From the NCBI GenBank assembly GCA_963832965.1, contig CAWHVW010000001.1, positions 62,001 to 126,000 on the forward strand: a stretch of DNA of 64,000 nucleotides, given 5' to 3'. Origin of the DNA: CAWACP01 sp963832965. GTDB lineage: Bacteria > Acidobacteriota > Terriglobia > Bryobacterales > Bryobacteraceae. Position 1 is the stretch's first letter. Every line of letters begins with the position of its first letter. Of this stretch, positions 17,154 through 25,650 are shown piece after piece. Under the pieces are notes generated by a model. The model made no database searches. It saw only the letters and a program-made list of their open reading frames with translations, and was not told the DNA's origin. Both the position numbers and the translations under genes were made by a program.

Positions 17154-19004
17154 ATGCGCCGCAGCGTACGCGACACCCTCGCCATGGCCGTCGAGCATCA
17201 CCGGGCCGGCCGTCTGGCGCGCGCCGAGGGCCTCTATCGCAAGGTGCTTGCGGAGCAGCCGAACGAAGCGGACGCATTGCATCTGCTGGGCGTTCTGGCC
17301 CACCAGAAGGGCCGCTTCGCCGAGGCCGAGCGTCTGGCCCGCCGCGCCATCGCGTTGCGTGGCCGATCCGTGGCCGCGTTTTCCAACACCCTGGGAAACG
17401 CCCTTGCCGCGCAGGGCCGTGCCGCCGAGGCCGCGGCGTGTTTCGAGGAAGCCATCGCCCTCCGCCCCGCCGATGCCGCGCCGCACAAAAACCTGGCAGA
17501 CCTGCTGAGCTCCCTGAACCGCCATGACGAGGCCGCCGCGCACTACGAAAGGGTGCTGCAGCTCAATCCCGGCGACGCGTCGGCGCACAACAACATGGGC
17601 GGCGTCTTTCTCGAACGGAAAATGTTCCGCGATGCCACCGAGTGCTTCGGGAGGGCCATACAACTGGACCCCAGGTGCGCCGAGGGATACAGCAATCTGG
17701 GCCACTCCCTGCGCGAGCTGGGCATGCTGGTGGAGGCCGTCGATTGCCTGCAGGCGGCCATCCGGCTCAAACCGGACCTCGCCGCCGCGTACGCCAACCT
17801 CGGTTGCGTGCTGCATCAACTGGGCAGCCATGCCGACGCCGTCCACTGCGTGGAGTCCGCTCTGGCGCTCGATCCGGCCAACGCCTCCGCGCACAACAAT
17901 CTGGGCAATTTGCGGAAAGACCAGTCGCGCTTTGCCGAAGCGATTGCCTCTTATGACCGGGCCGTGGAACTTCGTCCCGGCTTTCACGAAGCCCGCTGCA
18001 ATCGCGCGCTGACCCGGTTCATGGCCGGACCCATCGAGCGCGCCTGGGTGGAGTACGAGTCCGGCTGGGCGGCGCAAAAGCGCGGACAAATGCGGCCCTT
18101 CGGCCAGCCGCACTGGGATGGCCGCCCGCTCACCGGCAAAACGTTGCTCTTCTGGGGTGAGCAGGGCATCGGCGACGAAATGATCTTCGCGGGCATGGTC
18201 CCGGAGCTCATCGCCGCCTCGGCGCGCTGCATCGTCGAATGCGAGCCGAGGCTGGCTCCCCTGTTTGCGCGCTCCTTTCCAACCGCCACGGTGATTCCAC
18301 GGACGGACCCGCCGCAACCAGACGCATGGCAGGCCGATCTGCAGTGCGCCGCGGGCAACGCCGGGCGTTGGCTGCGCCCCTCGCTCGATCGTTTTCCGAA
18401 GGGCTTCCCGAGCGATAAGGGCTACCTTCGCGCCGACGCCCGTCGAATCGCTCACTGGCGGGCGCGGCTGGATGCTCTCGGACCCGGTCTCAAAGCGGGG
18501 ATCTGCTGGAGGAGCGGGAATACGGCGGGCCTTCGTCGTCTGGATTGTACGGAACTGCGCGAGTGGGGCTCCGTTCTGGCGGTCCCCGGCGTTCACTTCA
18601 TCAATCTGCAGTATGACGACTGTCGCCTCGAATTAGAGCAGGCCGCCGGACAGTCCGGCGTTCCCATCCATGGCTGGGCCGGCATCGATCTCAAACAGGA
18701 CCTCGACGAGGTCGCGGCTTTGACAACGGCGCTTGACCTGGTGATTTCGGTGGGAACTTCGGTGGCTTGCCTGGCGGGTGCTCTGGGAAAACAGGTCTGG
18801 CAGCTCACCCTGACCAGCAGCGGAGACTGCTGGACCATGGGCCAGAGCTTCGTACCGTGGTTTCCCTCGATGCGAATATACGAGCGTCCGTTGGAGCAGA
18901 CGTGGGGGGCGGTTCTGGAACGGATCGCCATCGACCTGGCCGGTGAAAGCGGCCGCGCGAGCGGTTCGAATCTGGCGGTGAGCTTAGCGCTGATTAGTGG
19001 ATGA
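17154..19004 (+). CDS. TPR-repeat glycosyltransferase, probable flagellin glycosyltransferase
   Basis: This 616-residue protein has about seven TPR units (roughly residues 5-285; repeated motifs such as NLGxxLxxLGxxxEAV and ALxLDPANASAHNNLGN) followed by a GT-B-like domain (about 310-600). That domain has LLFWGEQGIGDEMIFAGMVPEL and a late DLVISVGTSVACLAGALGK nucleotide-binding motif. The architecture matches TPR-plus-transferase proteins such as Caulobacter FlmG, which glycosylates flagellin with pseudaminic acid. Between the nonulosonate operon and two flagellins, it is the best candidate to transfer the CMP-activated sugar. No clear ribosome site precedes the ATG; M11 is another possible start. 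Confidence 0.85.
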   Translation: MRRSVRDTLAMAVEHHRAGRLARAEGLYRKVLAEQPNEADALHLLGVLAHQKGRFAEAERLARRAIALRGRSVAAFSNTLGNALAAQGRAAEAAACFEEAIALRPADAAPHKNLADLLSSLNRHDEAAAHYERVLQLNPGDASAHNNMGGVFLERKMFRDATECFGRAIQLDPRCAEGYSNLGHSLRELGMLVEAVDCLQAAIRLKPDLAAAYANLGCVLHQLGSHADAVHCVESALALDPANASAHNNLGNLRKDQSRFAEAIASYDRAVELRPGFHEARCNRALTRFMAGPIERAWVEYESGWAAQKRGQMRPFGQPHWDGRPLTGKTLLFWGEQGIGDEMIFAGMVPELIAASARCIVECEPRLAPLFARSFPTATVIPRTDPPQPDAWQADLQCAAGNAGRWLRPSLDRFPKGFPSDKGYLRADARRIAHWRARLDALGPGLKAGICWRSGNTAGLRRLDCTELREWGSVLAVPGVHFINLQYDDCRLELEQAAGQSGVPIHGWAGIDLKQDLDEVAALTTALDLVISVGTSVACLAGALGKQVWQLTLTSSGDCWTMGQSFVPWFPSMRIYERPLEQTWGAVLERIAIDLAGESGRASGSNLAVSLALISG

Positions 19005-19007
19005 GCG

Positions 19008-19032
19008 GAAGGCGGGCCCCGGGCCCGCCTTC
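19008..19032. terminator. Perfect inverted repeat between convergent genes
   Basis: GAAGGCGGGCCC and GGGCCCGCCTTC form perfect 12-bp arms around one base (C19020). It lies between the stop of the TPR glycosyltransferase gene and the stop of the first flagellin gene, so it probably ends transcription from both sides. There is no T run on either side. Confidence 0.75.
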
Positions 19033-19047
19033 ACGGTTGATGGTAGT

Positions 19048-21789
19048 TTATGGATGCTGCAGCAGCGTGAGCACCTGCTGCGGAGCGGCGTTGGCCTGCG
19101 CCAGAGCGGCTACGCCGGCCTGGACCAGGATTTGCGCCTTGGTCAGATTCGCGGCCTCGGCGGCCATGTCGGCGTCGCGGATGGACGCTTCGGCCGCGGC
19201 CGTATTGGTGAGTTGCGATTGCGCCAGGTTCGTGGCATAGGTGAACTCGTTCTCGCTCAGGCCGATAACCGCCTGCGCCGAGCCAAGTGTTGTGGTTGCG
19301 TTGCCGATCGCCGTAACCGCAGCTGCCGCGCTCGCCTGGTTGGAGACGTTGGCGGTCCCTCCGCCGGCCAGCGCCGCGGCGTCTTGCACGGTGCCCTGTT
19401 GCGTCGCTGAACCGATCCCCGCCGTCCCGTCGGTGCCGTCGGCGCTGAGGCCGACGGAAAACGAGCCGAGGGTGCTGATGAATTGTATGCCTTCGCCGGT
19501 GACCACGCCGCTGGCGTTGGTGATGTCGTTCTTGACGGCGACGATCGATTGCAGCGTGGAGTCGTCGCTCGATTGCAGCGCCGAGTTGATGGTGGCGATA
19601 GCCTGGTCGAGAGAGCCGGCGTTGCGCGCCGTTCCGTTGTTGGAGAGAACCACGGCAAGGGAATGCGCGGTTCCGGACGCATCGTTGCCGGAGATGCTGA
19701 TGGTCTGATTGTCCTGTCCATTCTGAATCGGAGTGAACTGGAACACCGAAGTAGCGGTAGAGCCGCCCGCGTCGAAATGGATGTTGCTGGTGGTGCTGGT
19801 CGCCGTGGCCGCGAAAGACCCGGCGTCGCCCGTAAACACCGTCCCGCCGCCGCCCGTGTACGCGCCGGCGGTGAGCGTGTTGGTAATGGCCCCGGCGGCG
19901 AAGCCGAGAACCTGGTTCGCGGCCGTGCCGGTGCCTTCGGCCACGCGGAAGGCCGTTCCGTTGGTCGAAGTCAGAACGATCTTGCCGCCGCCGCTTACCG
20001 TTGCGGTGAGGCCCGCCGCGTTGGTGGCCGCATTCGCGGTAAGCGCGCTATTGAGCGAGTTGGCCAGGGTCTGCGCGGTGTCGGCCGCAATCCCGGTCAC
20101 GCTGATCTGCTGGGCCGTTCCGCCGGCAATGGAGATCTCCAGGCTGTCCGTGGTGGCGCCGGTGACGATGGCGTTGGCGGCGGTGATGGAGGTGTAGTTG
20201 AATGCGCTGCCGCTGGCCAGATAGTTGCCGAGCCCCAGTTCGTTGGTGCTGTCGCCAACCGCGGACACGTTGAAGTTCTGGCCGCTGTTGCTGGTGAACG
20301 TCAGCGATCCGCTGGCCGAGGATGCGGTGATGCCGGCCGCCTTTAGCGTGGTGTTGCTGTTCACCTGATCCACCAGGTCGGCCACGCCAAGCGCCTGAGT
20401 GGTGTCCGTCGCGGCCAGGGTCAGGTCAACCGGGCTGGCCAGACCGCCGCCCTGAACGCGCACGATGGTGCCGGCCAGGGACGTCGTTCCGGTGGCGCCG
20501 AGAGTGGCCGTAACCGCCTCTCCCAGCGATTTGCCGGTGGCGGCGTTAACCGTTGCGGTGCCGCTCAATCCGAGCACCGTGGCCGCGTTGGTGCTGCCTA
20601 CGCTGATGCTGGAGCCGGTGTCGTCGTTCAGGGAGGTGATCACCAGAGCGCCTCCGTTAGTGCTGGCCACCGCGTTGGCGGCGAAGGCGGTGTTGTCATT
20701 GAGCGTGGTGGCCACGTTCCCCGCGGTGGTTTCGGTCCCCGCCAGCGCGAAGCTCAGCGTGGGCCCTCCGTTAAACGAGAACTGCAAAGTGTCGCTGGTG
20801 GTCAACGTGGCGAACGTGCCCGTGGTGGTGCCGGTTAGCACCGCTTTGGCCCCCAGATTGCCCATCAGTGCGTTGGCCATCTGGTCGCCGGCCGATACCT
20901 GGAAGGCCGCGTTCGAAGAAGTGAAGGTCAGTTGCTGCTTGCCAGTGGCGTCGGTGTTGACGGCTGCCGTGATGTTGGCGTTCTGGAATGCCGTGGCCGC
21001 CTGCGTGTCGCCCGCGCCCGCGGTTGCGATCGCGGTGTTGACCGCGTTCACCAGCGTGTTCGCGTCGGTTACGCCGGACAGGTTCACGGTCAGTTGCACT
21101 CCGTTGGCGCCGCTGAAACCAGGACCCGTTACCGTGAAGGTGGTGTAGCCGGCATTTGCCGTGGTGTTGGCCGTGTCGGCCAGAATATTGGCCACGCTGC
21201 TCGCCGAACCGGTGCCGATGTCGGTGCCGGCGACGCCGGACGCTTCCACGCCCGTAAGACCGAGGCTCTTGGCGTCCACCGTGGCGTTCGCCAGGTTGAC
21301 TCGGATCGAGCCGTTGGCCACCGCCGCCGCGCCCGTCGCCCCCTGGCCGCCGCCAATGAACACCGTCAGGTTCTTCGCGAAGGTGCCGCCGGTATTCATG
21401 CCGATGGACTGCGCCTGCCGGCTGATTTCACCCAGCACGCTCTGGAATTCGTTGTTCAGCACGCTCCGGTCGCCGGTAAAGGTGCCGGTGGCCGATTCGG
21501 TGGCCAGAGTGCGCGCGCGGTCCAGCAACTGCGAAATGTTGTTCATTCCGCCGTCGATGATCTGCATCTGGCTCATGCCGTTGTTGGCGTTCTGTATGCC
21601 CTGCGTCAGCACCGCTTCATCGGAGCGGTCCCCGTTGGCCACGGCCAGCCCCGCGGCGTCGTCGCCGCTGTTGACGATGCGCAGACCGGAGGTCACTTCG
21701 TTGATGGTCTGGCTTTGGTAATTGCTGTTGGCGTTGAGGTAGTTTTGCGCCTGCAAAGACGCAACGTTGGTAACGATGTCAAAAGACAC
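19048..21789 (-). CDS. fliC: Flagellin, giant form (913 residues), copy 1
   Basis: The conserved flagellin N-terminal D0/D1 region (about 1-140; LNANSNYQSQTINEVTSGLRI) and C-terminal region (about 830-913; ASIRDADMAAEAANLTKAQI) are intact. The roughly 690 residues between them are a Thr/Ala/Gly-rich variable region with repeated flagellin-IN-like motifs. Typical flagellins are 280-550 residues. The start is GTG with AAGGAG 7 bp upstream. It is the downstream member of a flagellin-fliW-csrA-flagellin array. The many exposed Ser/Thr residues fit O-glycosylation by the adjacent pathway (inference). Confidence 0.95.
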   Translation of the reverse strand: MSFDIVTNVASLQAQNYLNANSNYQSQTINEVTSGLRIVNSGDDAAGLAVANGDRSDEAVLTQGIQNANNGMSQMQIIDGGMNNISQLLDRARTLATESATGTFTGDRSVLNNEFQSVLGEISRQAQSIGMNTGGTFAKNLTVFIGGGQGATGAAAVANGSIRVNLANATVDAKSLGLTGVEASGVAGTDIGTGSASSVANILADTANTTANAGYTTFTVTGPGFSGANGVQLTVNLSGVTDANTLVNAVNTAIATAGAGDTQAATAFQNANITAAVNTDATGKQQLTFTSSNAAFQVSAGDQMANALMGNLGAKAVLTGTTTGTFATLTTSDTLQFSFNGGPTLSFALAGTETTAGNVATTLNDNTAFAANAVASTNGGALVITSLNDDTGSSISVGSTNAATVLGLSGTATVNAATGKSLGEAVTATLGATGTTSLAGTIVRVQGGGLASPVDLTLAATDTTQALGVADLVDQVNSNTTLKAAGITASSASGSLTFTSNSGQNFNVSAVGDSTNELGLGNYLASGSAFNYTSITAANAIVTGATTDSLEISIAGGTAQQISVTGIAADTAQTLANSLNSALTANAATNAAGLTATVSGGGKIVLTSTNGTAFRVAEGTGTAANQVLGFAAGAITNTLTAGAYTGGGGTVFTGDAGSFAATATSTTSNIHFDAGGSTATSVFQFTPIQNGQDNQTISISGNDASGTAHSLAVVLSNNGTARNAGSLDQAIATINSALQSSDDSTLQSIVAVKNDITNASGVVTGEGIQFISTLGSFSVGLSADGTDGTAGIGSATQQGTVQDAAALAGGGTANVSNQASAAAAVTAIGNATTTLGSAQAVIGLSENEFTYATNLAQSQLTNTAAAEASIRDADMAAEAANLTKAQILVQAGVAALAQANAAPQQVLTLLQHP

Positions 21790-21839
21790 GGTATTCTCCT
21801 TAGTGTGAGAAACTCAGGCCGGGATTCCATTCCAGACCT

Positions 21840-21854
21840 GGCGCTGTAAGCGCC
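21840..21854 (-). promoter_or_regulatory. Hairpin in the flagellin 1 leader, flanked by GGA motifs
   Basis: GGCGCT, a 3-base loop and AGCGCC form a perfect 6-bp stem in the 77-bp leader between csrA and flagellin 1. Read on the minus strand, the leader has GGA in GAAGGAACT, TGGAATGGAATCC and AAGGAGAAT, the last being the ribosome site. GGA near a ribosome site and in hairpins is the known core of CsrA binding. With csrA as the upstream gene, CsrA control of flagellin translation is likely. The hairpin could also act as a weak csrA terminator. Confidence 0.5.
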
Positions 21855-21866
21855 TTGCGAGTTCCT

Positions 21867-22133
21867 TCACTGCCCCTTATCGCCGGGCGATGGAGGACCT
21901 TGAGGAGACTTCTTGATTTTTCCGAATAAACTGGCCAGCGACGCGAACGGCGTGGACCGCGCGGCCAGTTCGTTCTGTTCCGCCGTAATCCGTACTTCCC
22001 TGCGCAGGATTAGTACTTCCCGCGGAGCCGAAATGCCGATTTTTACCTGATTGCCGGCGATCTCCAGCACTTCGACTTCAACTCCATCGCCGATCAACAC
22101 GGATTCGCCCGCCCGCCGCCGGATTACGAGCAT
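21867..22133 (-). CDS. csrA: Carbon storage regulator CsrA
   Basis: This 88-residue RNA-binding translational regulator has the family sequence MLVIRRRAGESVLIGDGVEVEVLEI followed by VKIGISAPREVLILRREV. The last 30 residues are a Pro/Ser-rich extension beyond the usual 60-65 residue core. It overlaps fliW by 10 bp, the common fliW-csrA arrangement in which FliW binds and inhibits CsrA until flagellin titrates FliW away. Two flagellin genes flank the pair. Confidence 0.96.
   Translation of the reverse strand: MLVIRRRAGESVLIGDGVEVEVLEIAGNQVKIGISAPREVLILRREVRITAEQNELAARSTPFASLASLFGKIKKSPQGPPSPGDKGQ
21877..21903 (-). promoter_or_regulatory. Candidate sigma-28 (FliA) promoter for flagellin 1
   Basis: On the minus strand TCAA-N15-GGCGATAA is found, against the consensus TAAA-N15-GCCGATAA: one mismatch in each box and exact spacing. 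It lies inside the 3' end of csrA, about 90 bp before the flagellin start, giving a leader that contains the hairpin and GGA motifs. No comparably good match was seen before flagellin 2. Confidence 0.5.
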
Positions 22134-22603
22134 GGCCGCTCCCGCGCCCCGCTTCCGGGCGGCGCCAGCGTAACCGGGTGCTGGTGGGAGTAAGCGCCGT
22201 CCCAGCGCACCGACTGTACCGCTCGCCGGTTCGCCCGGTTCACCACCACCGGCGACATGAGATTCGCGCTGATCTCTCCGCTCCGCCCAACCGCCACCAG
22301 AGCGAGCACGGCGAGGTCGGGACCGGCCGCCGGATCGCCCGCCGCTTCCAGACCGAGCACCGCGCGGTCTTCCACGGATATCTGCAACTGGTATGCGGCA
22401 TCCACTTCGCAGACCGGCAGCGCCAGAAAGCAGAGCTCGGGAGTGGAGGCGCTCTGCAGCAGCACCAACGGAGCGGTGCGGGGATGCTCGATGGCCAGGA
22501 ACGCCCGTTCCCGCTCGAACGCGGGCAACCCCAGCGGAAACTCGACCGCCAGGCCCGCATCCAGCGCAACGTTGCCGAAATATTTTGTCCTGATCTCCGT
22601 CAT
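22124..22603 (-). CDS. fliW: Flagellar assembly factor FliW
   Basis: This 159-residue protein has the FliW beginning (MTEIRTKYFGNVAL, then FPLGLPAFERERAFLAIEH) and the central ALPVCEVDAAYQLQIS segment. FliW binds flagellin and antagonises CsrA, so it links flagellin export to translation. The ATG at 22603 is chosen because the upstream extension is unlike the family and overlaps the flagellin 2 end. It follows flagellin 2 by 46 bp and overlaps csrA by 10 bp. Confidence 0.93.
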   Translation of the reverse strand: MTEIRTKYFGNVALDAGLAVEFPLGLPAFERERAFLAIEHPRTAPLVLLQSASTPELCFLALPVCEVDAAYQLQISVEDRAVLGLEAAGDPAAGPDLAVLALVAVGRSGEISANLMSPVVVNRANRRAVQSVRWDGAYSHQHPVTLAPPGSGARERPCS

Positions 22604-22649
22604 CTCGGGACCATCGCGCGACTGGCGTACCGCCCGCTGTTCTCGCCGG

Positions 22650-25397
22650 CTATTGCTTGAGCAGCGTGAGCACCTGCTCAGGCGCGGAGTTGGCCTGGGC
22701 CAGAGCGGCGACACCGGCCTGGATGAGGATCTGCGCCTTGGTCAGATTCGCCGCCTCGGCGGCCATGTCGGCGTCGCGGATGGACGATTCGGCGGCGGCG
22801 GTATTGGTGAGCTGCGACTGCGCCAGGTTCACCGCGTAGGTGAACTCGTTTTCCCCACGGCCAACCACCGCCTGCGCCGACCCCAGCGCGCTGACCGCCG
22901 AAGCCAGCGCCGTGACCGCCGCCTCGGCGCTGCTCTGGTTCGATATATCGGCGCTTCCTCCGCCCGCCAGCAGCGCGGAGGTCTGCACCTGCCCCTGCTG
23001 GGTGGTGGAGCCGACGCCCACCACGGAGCCGGTGCCCGCCGCGCTCAGCGTCACCGAGAAGGAGGGCACCGCGCTGATGAACTGAACTCCCTCGCCGGTT
23101 TCGATGCCGTTCGCGTTGGTGATCTCGTTCTTGACGGCGACGATTCGCGTCAGCGTGGAGTCGTTGCTCGATTGCAGTTGCGCGTTGATGGCGGTGATCG
23201 CCTGGTCCAGCGAACCGGCGTTGCGCGCTGTCGCGTTGTTGGAGAGAACCACCGCCAGGGAGTGAGCGGCGCCAGACGCGTCGTTGGCCGAAATGGTTAT
23301 GGTCTGATCGTCCTGTCCGTTCTGAATCGGGTTGAACTGAAACACCGGCGTCGCCGAAGAGCCGCCCGCGTCGAAGTAGATGTCGTTGGTGCTGCTGGAG
23401 GACGTTGTCGCGAAGGACCCGGCGTCGCCCGTAAAAACGGTGCCGAGGACACCCGTATACGCGCCCGTGGTCAGCGTGTTTCCGAGGGCCGCCGCGGCGA
23501 AGCCCAGTATCTGGTTCGCGGCCGCGCCGGTTCCCTCCGCCACCCGGAAGGCCGTCGCGTTCGTCGACGTAAGCACCAGATTCCCGCCGCCGCTGACCGA
23601 CGCGGTGATACCGGCCGCATTCGTGGTCGCGTTGGAGGCGAGCGCGGTGTTCAGCAGCCCCGCCAGGCTGATGCTGGTGTCTCCGGCGATTCCGGTAACG
23701 CTGATCTGCTGGGCCGGACCCCCGGCCACGGAGATTTCCAGCAGGTCCGTTGCGGCGCCGGTCACGATGGGGTTGGCGGCGGTGATAGAAGTGTAGTCGA
23801 ACGAATTGCCGCTGGCCAGATAATTGCCGAGCCCCAGTTCATTGGTGGTGTCGCCCACCGTGGATACGCTGAAGCTCTGGCCGCTGCTGCTGGTGAAAAT
23901 GAGCTGGCCGTTCGAGGAGGAGGCGGTGATGCCGGCCGCCTGCAGCGCGCTGTTGGCGTTCACCTGGTTGAGCAGGTCGGCTACGCCCAGCGCCTGGGTG
24001 GTGTCCGTCGCCGCCAGGGTGATGTCAATGGGGCTGGCCAGGCCGCCATCCTGGATGCGCACGATGGTGCCGGCGAGCGTGGCAGTCGTGGTGGTAGCTC
24101 CCAGGGTAGCCGTGACCGTCTCGCCCAGCGACTTGCCGGTGGAAGGGCTCACCGTTGCCGTGCCGCTCAGGCCAAGGACTGTAGCCGCGTTGGTGCTGCC
24201 CACGGTGATCGTGGACCCCGAGGTGTCGTTCAGCGACGTGATGGTCAGGGCGCCGCTGCTCGTGGTGCCCGCCACCGCATTTGCCGCGAAGGCCGTGTTG
24301 GCGTTCAAAGTAGCGGCAACGTCCGTCGCGTTTGTTTCGGTGCCGGCCATGGAATAGCTCGTCAATGGCCCGCCGTTAAAAGAGAACTGCAGAGAGTCGG
24401 TGGCGGAGAGTGTGGTGAAAGTGCCCGTGGTGGCCCCGGTCATCACCGCCCGGGCGCCGAAGTTGCCCATCAGCGCGTTCGCCATCTGGTCCCCGGCCGT
24501 CACCTGGAACGCAGTGCTGCTGGACGAGAAAGAGAGCTGTTCCCGGCCCTGCGAGTCGGTAAGCACGGAGGCCGTGATATTGGCGTTCTTGAACGCCGTC
24601 GCATACTGGGTGGTCGCGTTGCCGGCGTTCTGAATCGCGTCGTTAACGGCGGTCACCAGCGTCCCGGCGTCGGTAACCGAGGACAGATTCACCTGCACCT
24701 GGATCTTGTTGGCGTCGCTGAAGCCCGGGCCCGAGATATAAAAGTCGGTGTACCCGCTGGATGAGGTGGTGTTGGCGGGATTGGCCAGAAGCTGGGCCAC
24801 GCTCGTGGTGGCCGAACCCGGACCGATGTCCGTGCCCGCCACCCCGCTCGCCTGCACTCCCTCCAGACCCAGGCTCTTGGTGTCCACCGTCGATTGGCTC
24901 AGATCCAGCGCCACCGTGCCGTTCTGGATGGCCGCCGCGCCGGTGGGGCCCTGTCCGCCGCCGATGAACACCGACAGATTCTTCGCGAACGTGCCGCCGG
25001 TATTCAGACCGATGGCCTGCGCCTGGCGATTGATTTCCGTGAGCACGCTCTGGAACTCGCTGTTCAGCACATTGCGGTCGCCCGTGAACGTACCCGTGGC
25101 CGATTCCGTGGCCAGCGTGCTGGCGCGGTCCAGAAGCTGCGAGATGTTGTCCATGCCTCCGTCGATGATCTGCAACTGGCTCAGCCCGTTGTTGGCGTTC
25201 TGTACACCCTGCGTCAACACCGCTTCGTCGGAACGGTAACCATTGGCGATCGCGAGGCCTGCCGCGTCGTTGCCGCTCTGCACGATGCGCAGCCCGGAAG
25301 TGACTTCCTCAATGGTCTGGTTCTGGAACGCGCTGTTGATGTTCAGGTACTGCTGCGCCTCAAGAGACGCCACATTCGTGTTTATGCTGAAAGCCAC
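22650..25397 (-). CDS. fliC: Flagellin, giant form (915 residues), copy 2
   Basis: This protein has the same architecture as copy 1, aligns with it end to end and looks about two-thirds identical by eye. It has conserved N-terminal (LNINSAFQNQTIEEVTSGLRI) and C-terminal (SSIRDADMAAEAANLTKAQI) D0/D1 segments around a long Thr/Ala/Gly-rich central region. The start is GTG with AAGGAG 6 bp upstream. The leader carries several GGA motifs (for example CCGGAATGGAAGGAACC). The pair arose by duplication; one may serve a different filament segment, growth state or glycoform. Confidence 0.95.
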   Translation of the reverse strand: MAFSINTNVASLEAQQYLNINSAFQNQTIEEVTSGLRIVQSGNDAAGLAIANGYRSDEAVLTQGVQNANNGLSQLQIIDGGMDNISQLLDRASTLATESATGTFTGDRNVLNSEFQSVLTEINRQAQAIGLNTGGTFAKNLSVFIGGGQGPTGAAAIQNGTVALDLSQSTVDTKSLGLEGVQASGVAGTDIGPGSATTSVAQLLANPANTTSSSGYTDFYISGPGFSDANKIQVQVNLSSVTDAGTLVTAVNDAIQNAGNATTQYATAFKNANITASVLTDSQGREQLSFSSSSTAFQVTAGDQMANALMGNFGARAVMTGATTGTFTTLSATDSLQFSFNGGPLTSYSMAGTETNATDVAATLNANTAFAANAVAGTTSSGALTITSLNDTSGSTITVGSTNAATVLGLSGTATVSPSTGKSLGETVTATLGATTTTATLAGTIVRIQDGGLASPIDITLAATDTTQALGVADLLNQVNANSALQAAGITASSSNGQLIFTSSSGQSFSVSTVGDTTNELGLGNYLASGNSFDYTSITAANPIVTGAATDLLEISVAGGPAQQISVTGIAGDTSISLAGLLNTALASNATTNAAGITASVSGGGNLVLTSTNATAFRVAEGTGAAANQILGFAAAALGNTLTTGAYTGVLGTVFTGDAGSFATTSSSSTNDIYFDAGGSSATPVFQFNPIQNGQDDQTITISANDASGAAHSLAVVLSNNATARNAGSLDQAITAINAQLQSSNDSTLTRIVAVKNEITNANGIETGEGVQFISAVPSFSVTLSAAGTGSVVGVGSTTQQGQVQTSALLAGGGSADISNQSSAEAAVTALASAVSALGSAQAVVGRGENEFTYAVNLAQSQLTNTAAAESSIRDADMAAEAANLTKAQILIQAGVAALAQANSAPEQVLTLLKQ

Positions 25398-25650
25398 AAA
25401 GGTCTCCTTGATGTGATGCGACTGCCGCGCGCCTCCGCGGGCGGACTCGTCTCATCCAAATCGATCTGGCGCGGTTCCTTCCATTCCGGCAGACCACCTG
25501 CCCCCTTGTTCCCCCGCTCTGATACCCTGGAAACGCTGCCGATTCGCCTGGTGTCGATCTGAACCATCCGCCTCCAGCCATGCAACCCTGCTGCCACGCT
25601 TCCGCGAGGCAGCCGCCGGCGTGCGCTACGATGGAGACGCGGAATCTTAA

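Noticed and set aside
22257..24764. Long plus-strand open frame across flagellin 2
   Set aside because: It is a low-complexity shadow of the GC-rich, repetitive flagellin coding strand, with no family motifs or ribosome site.
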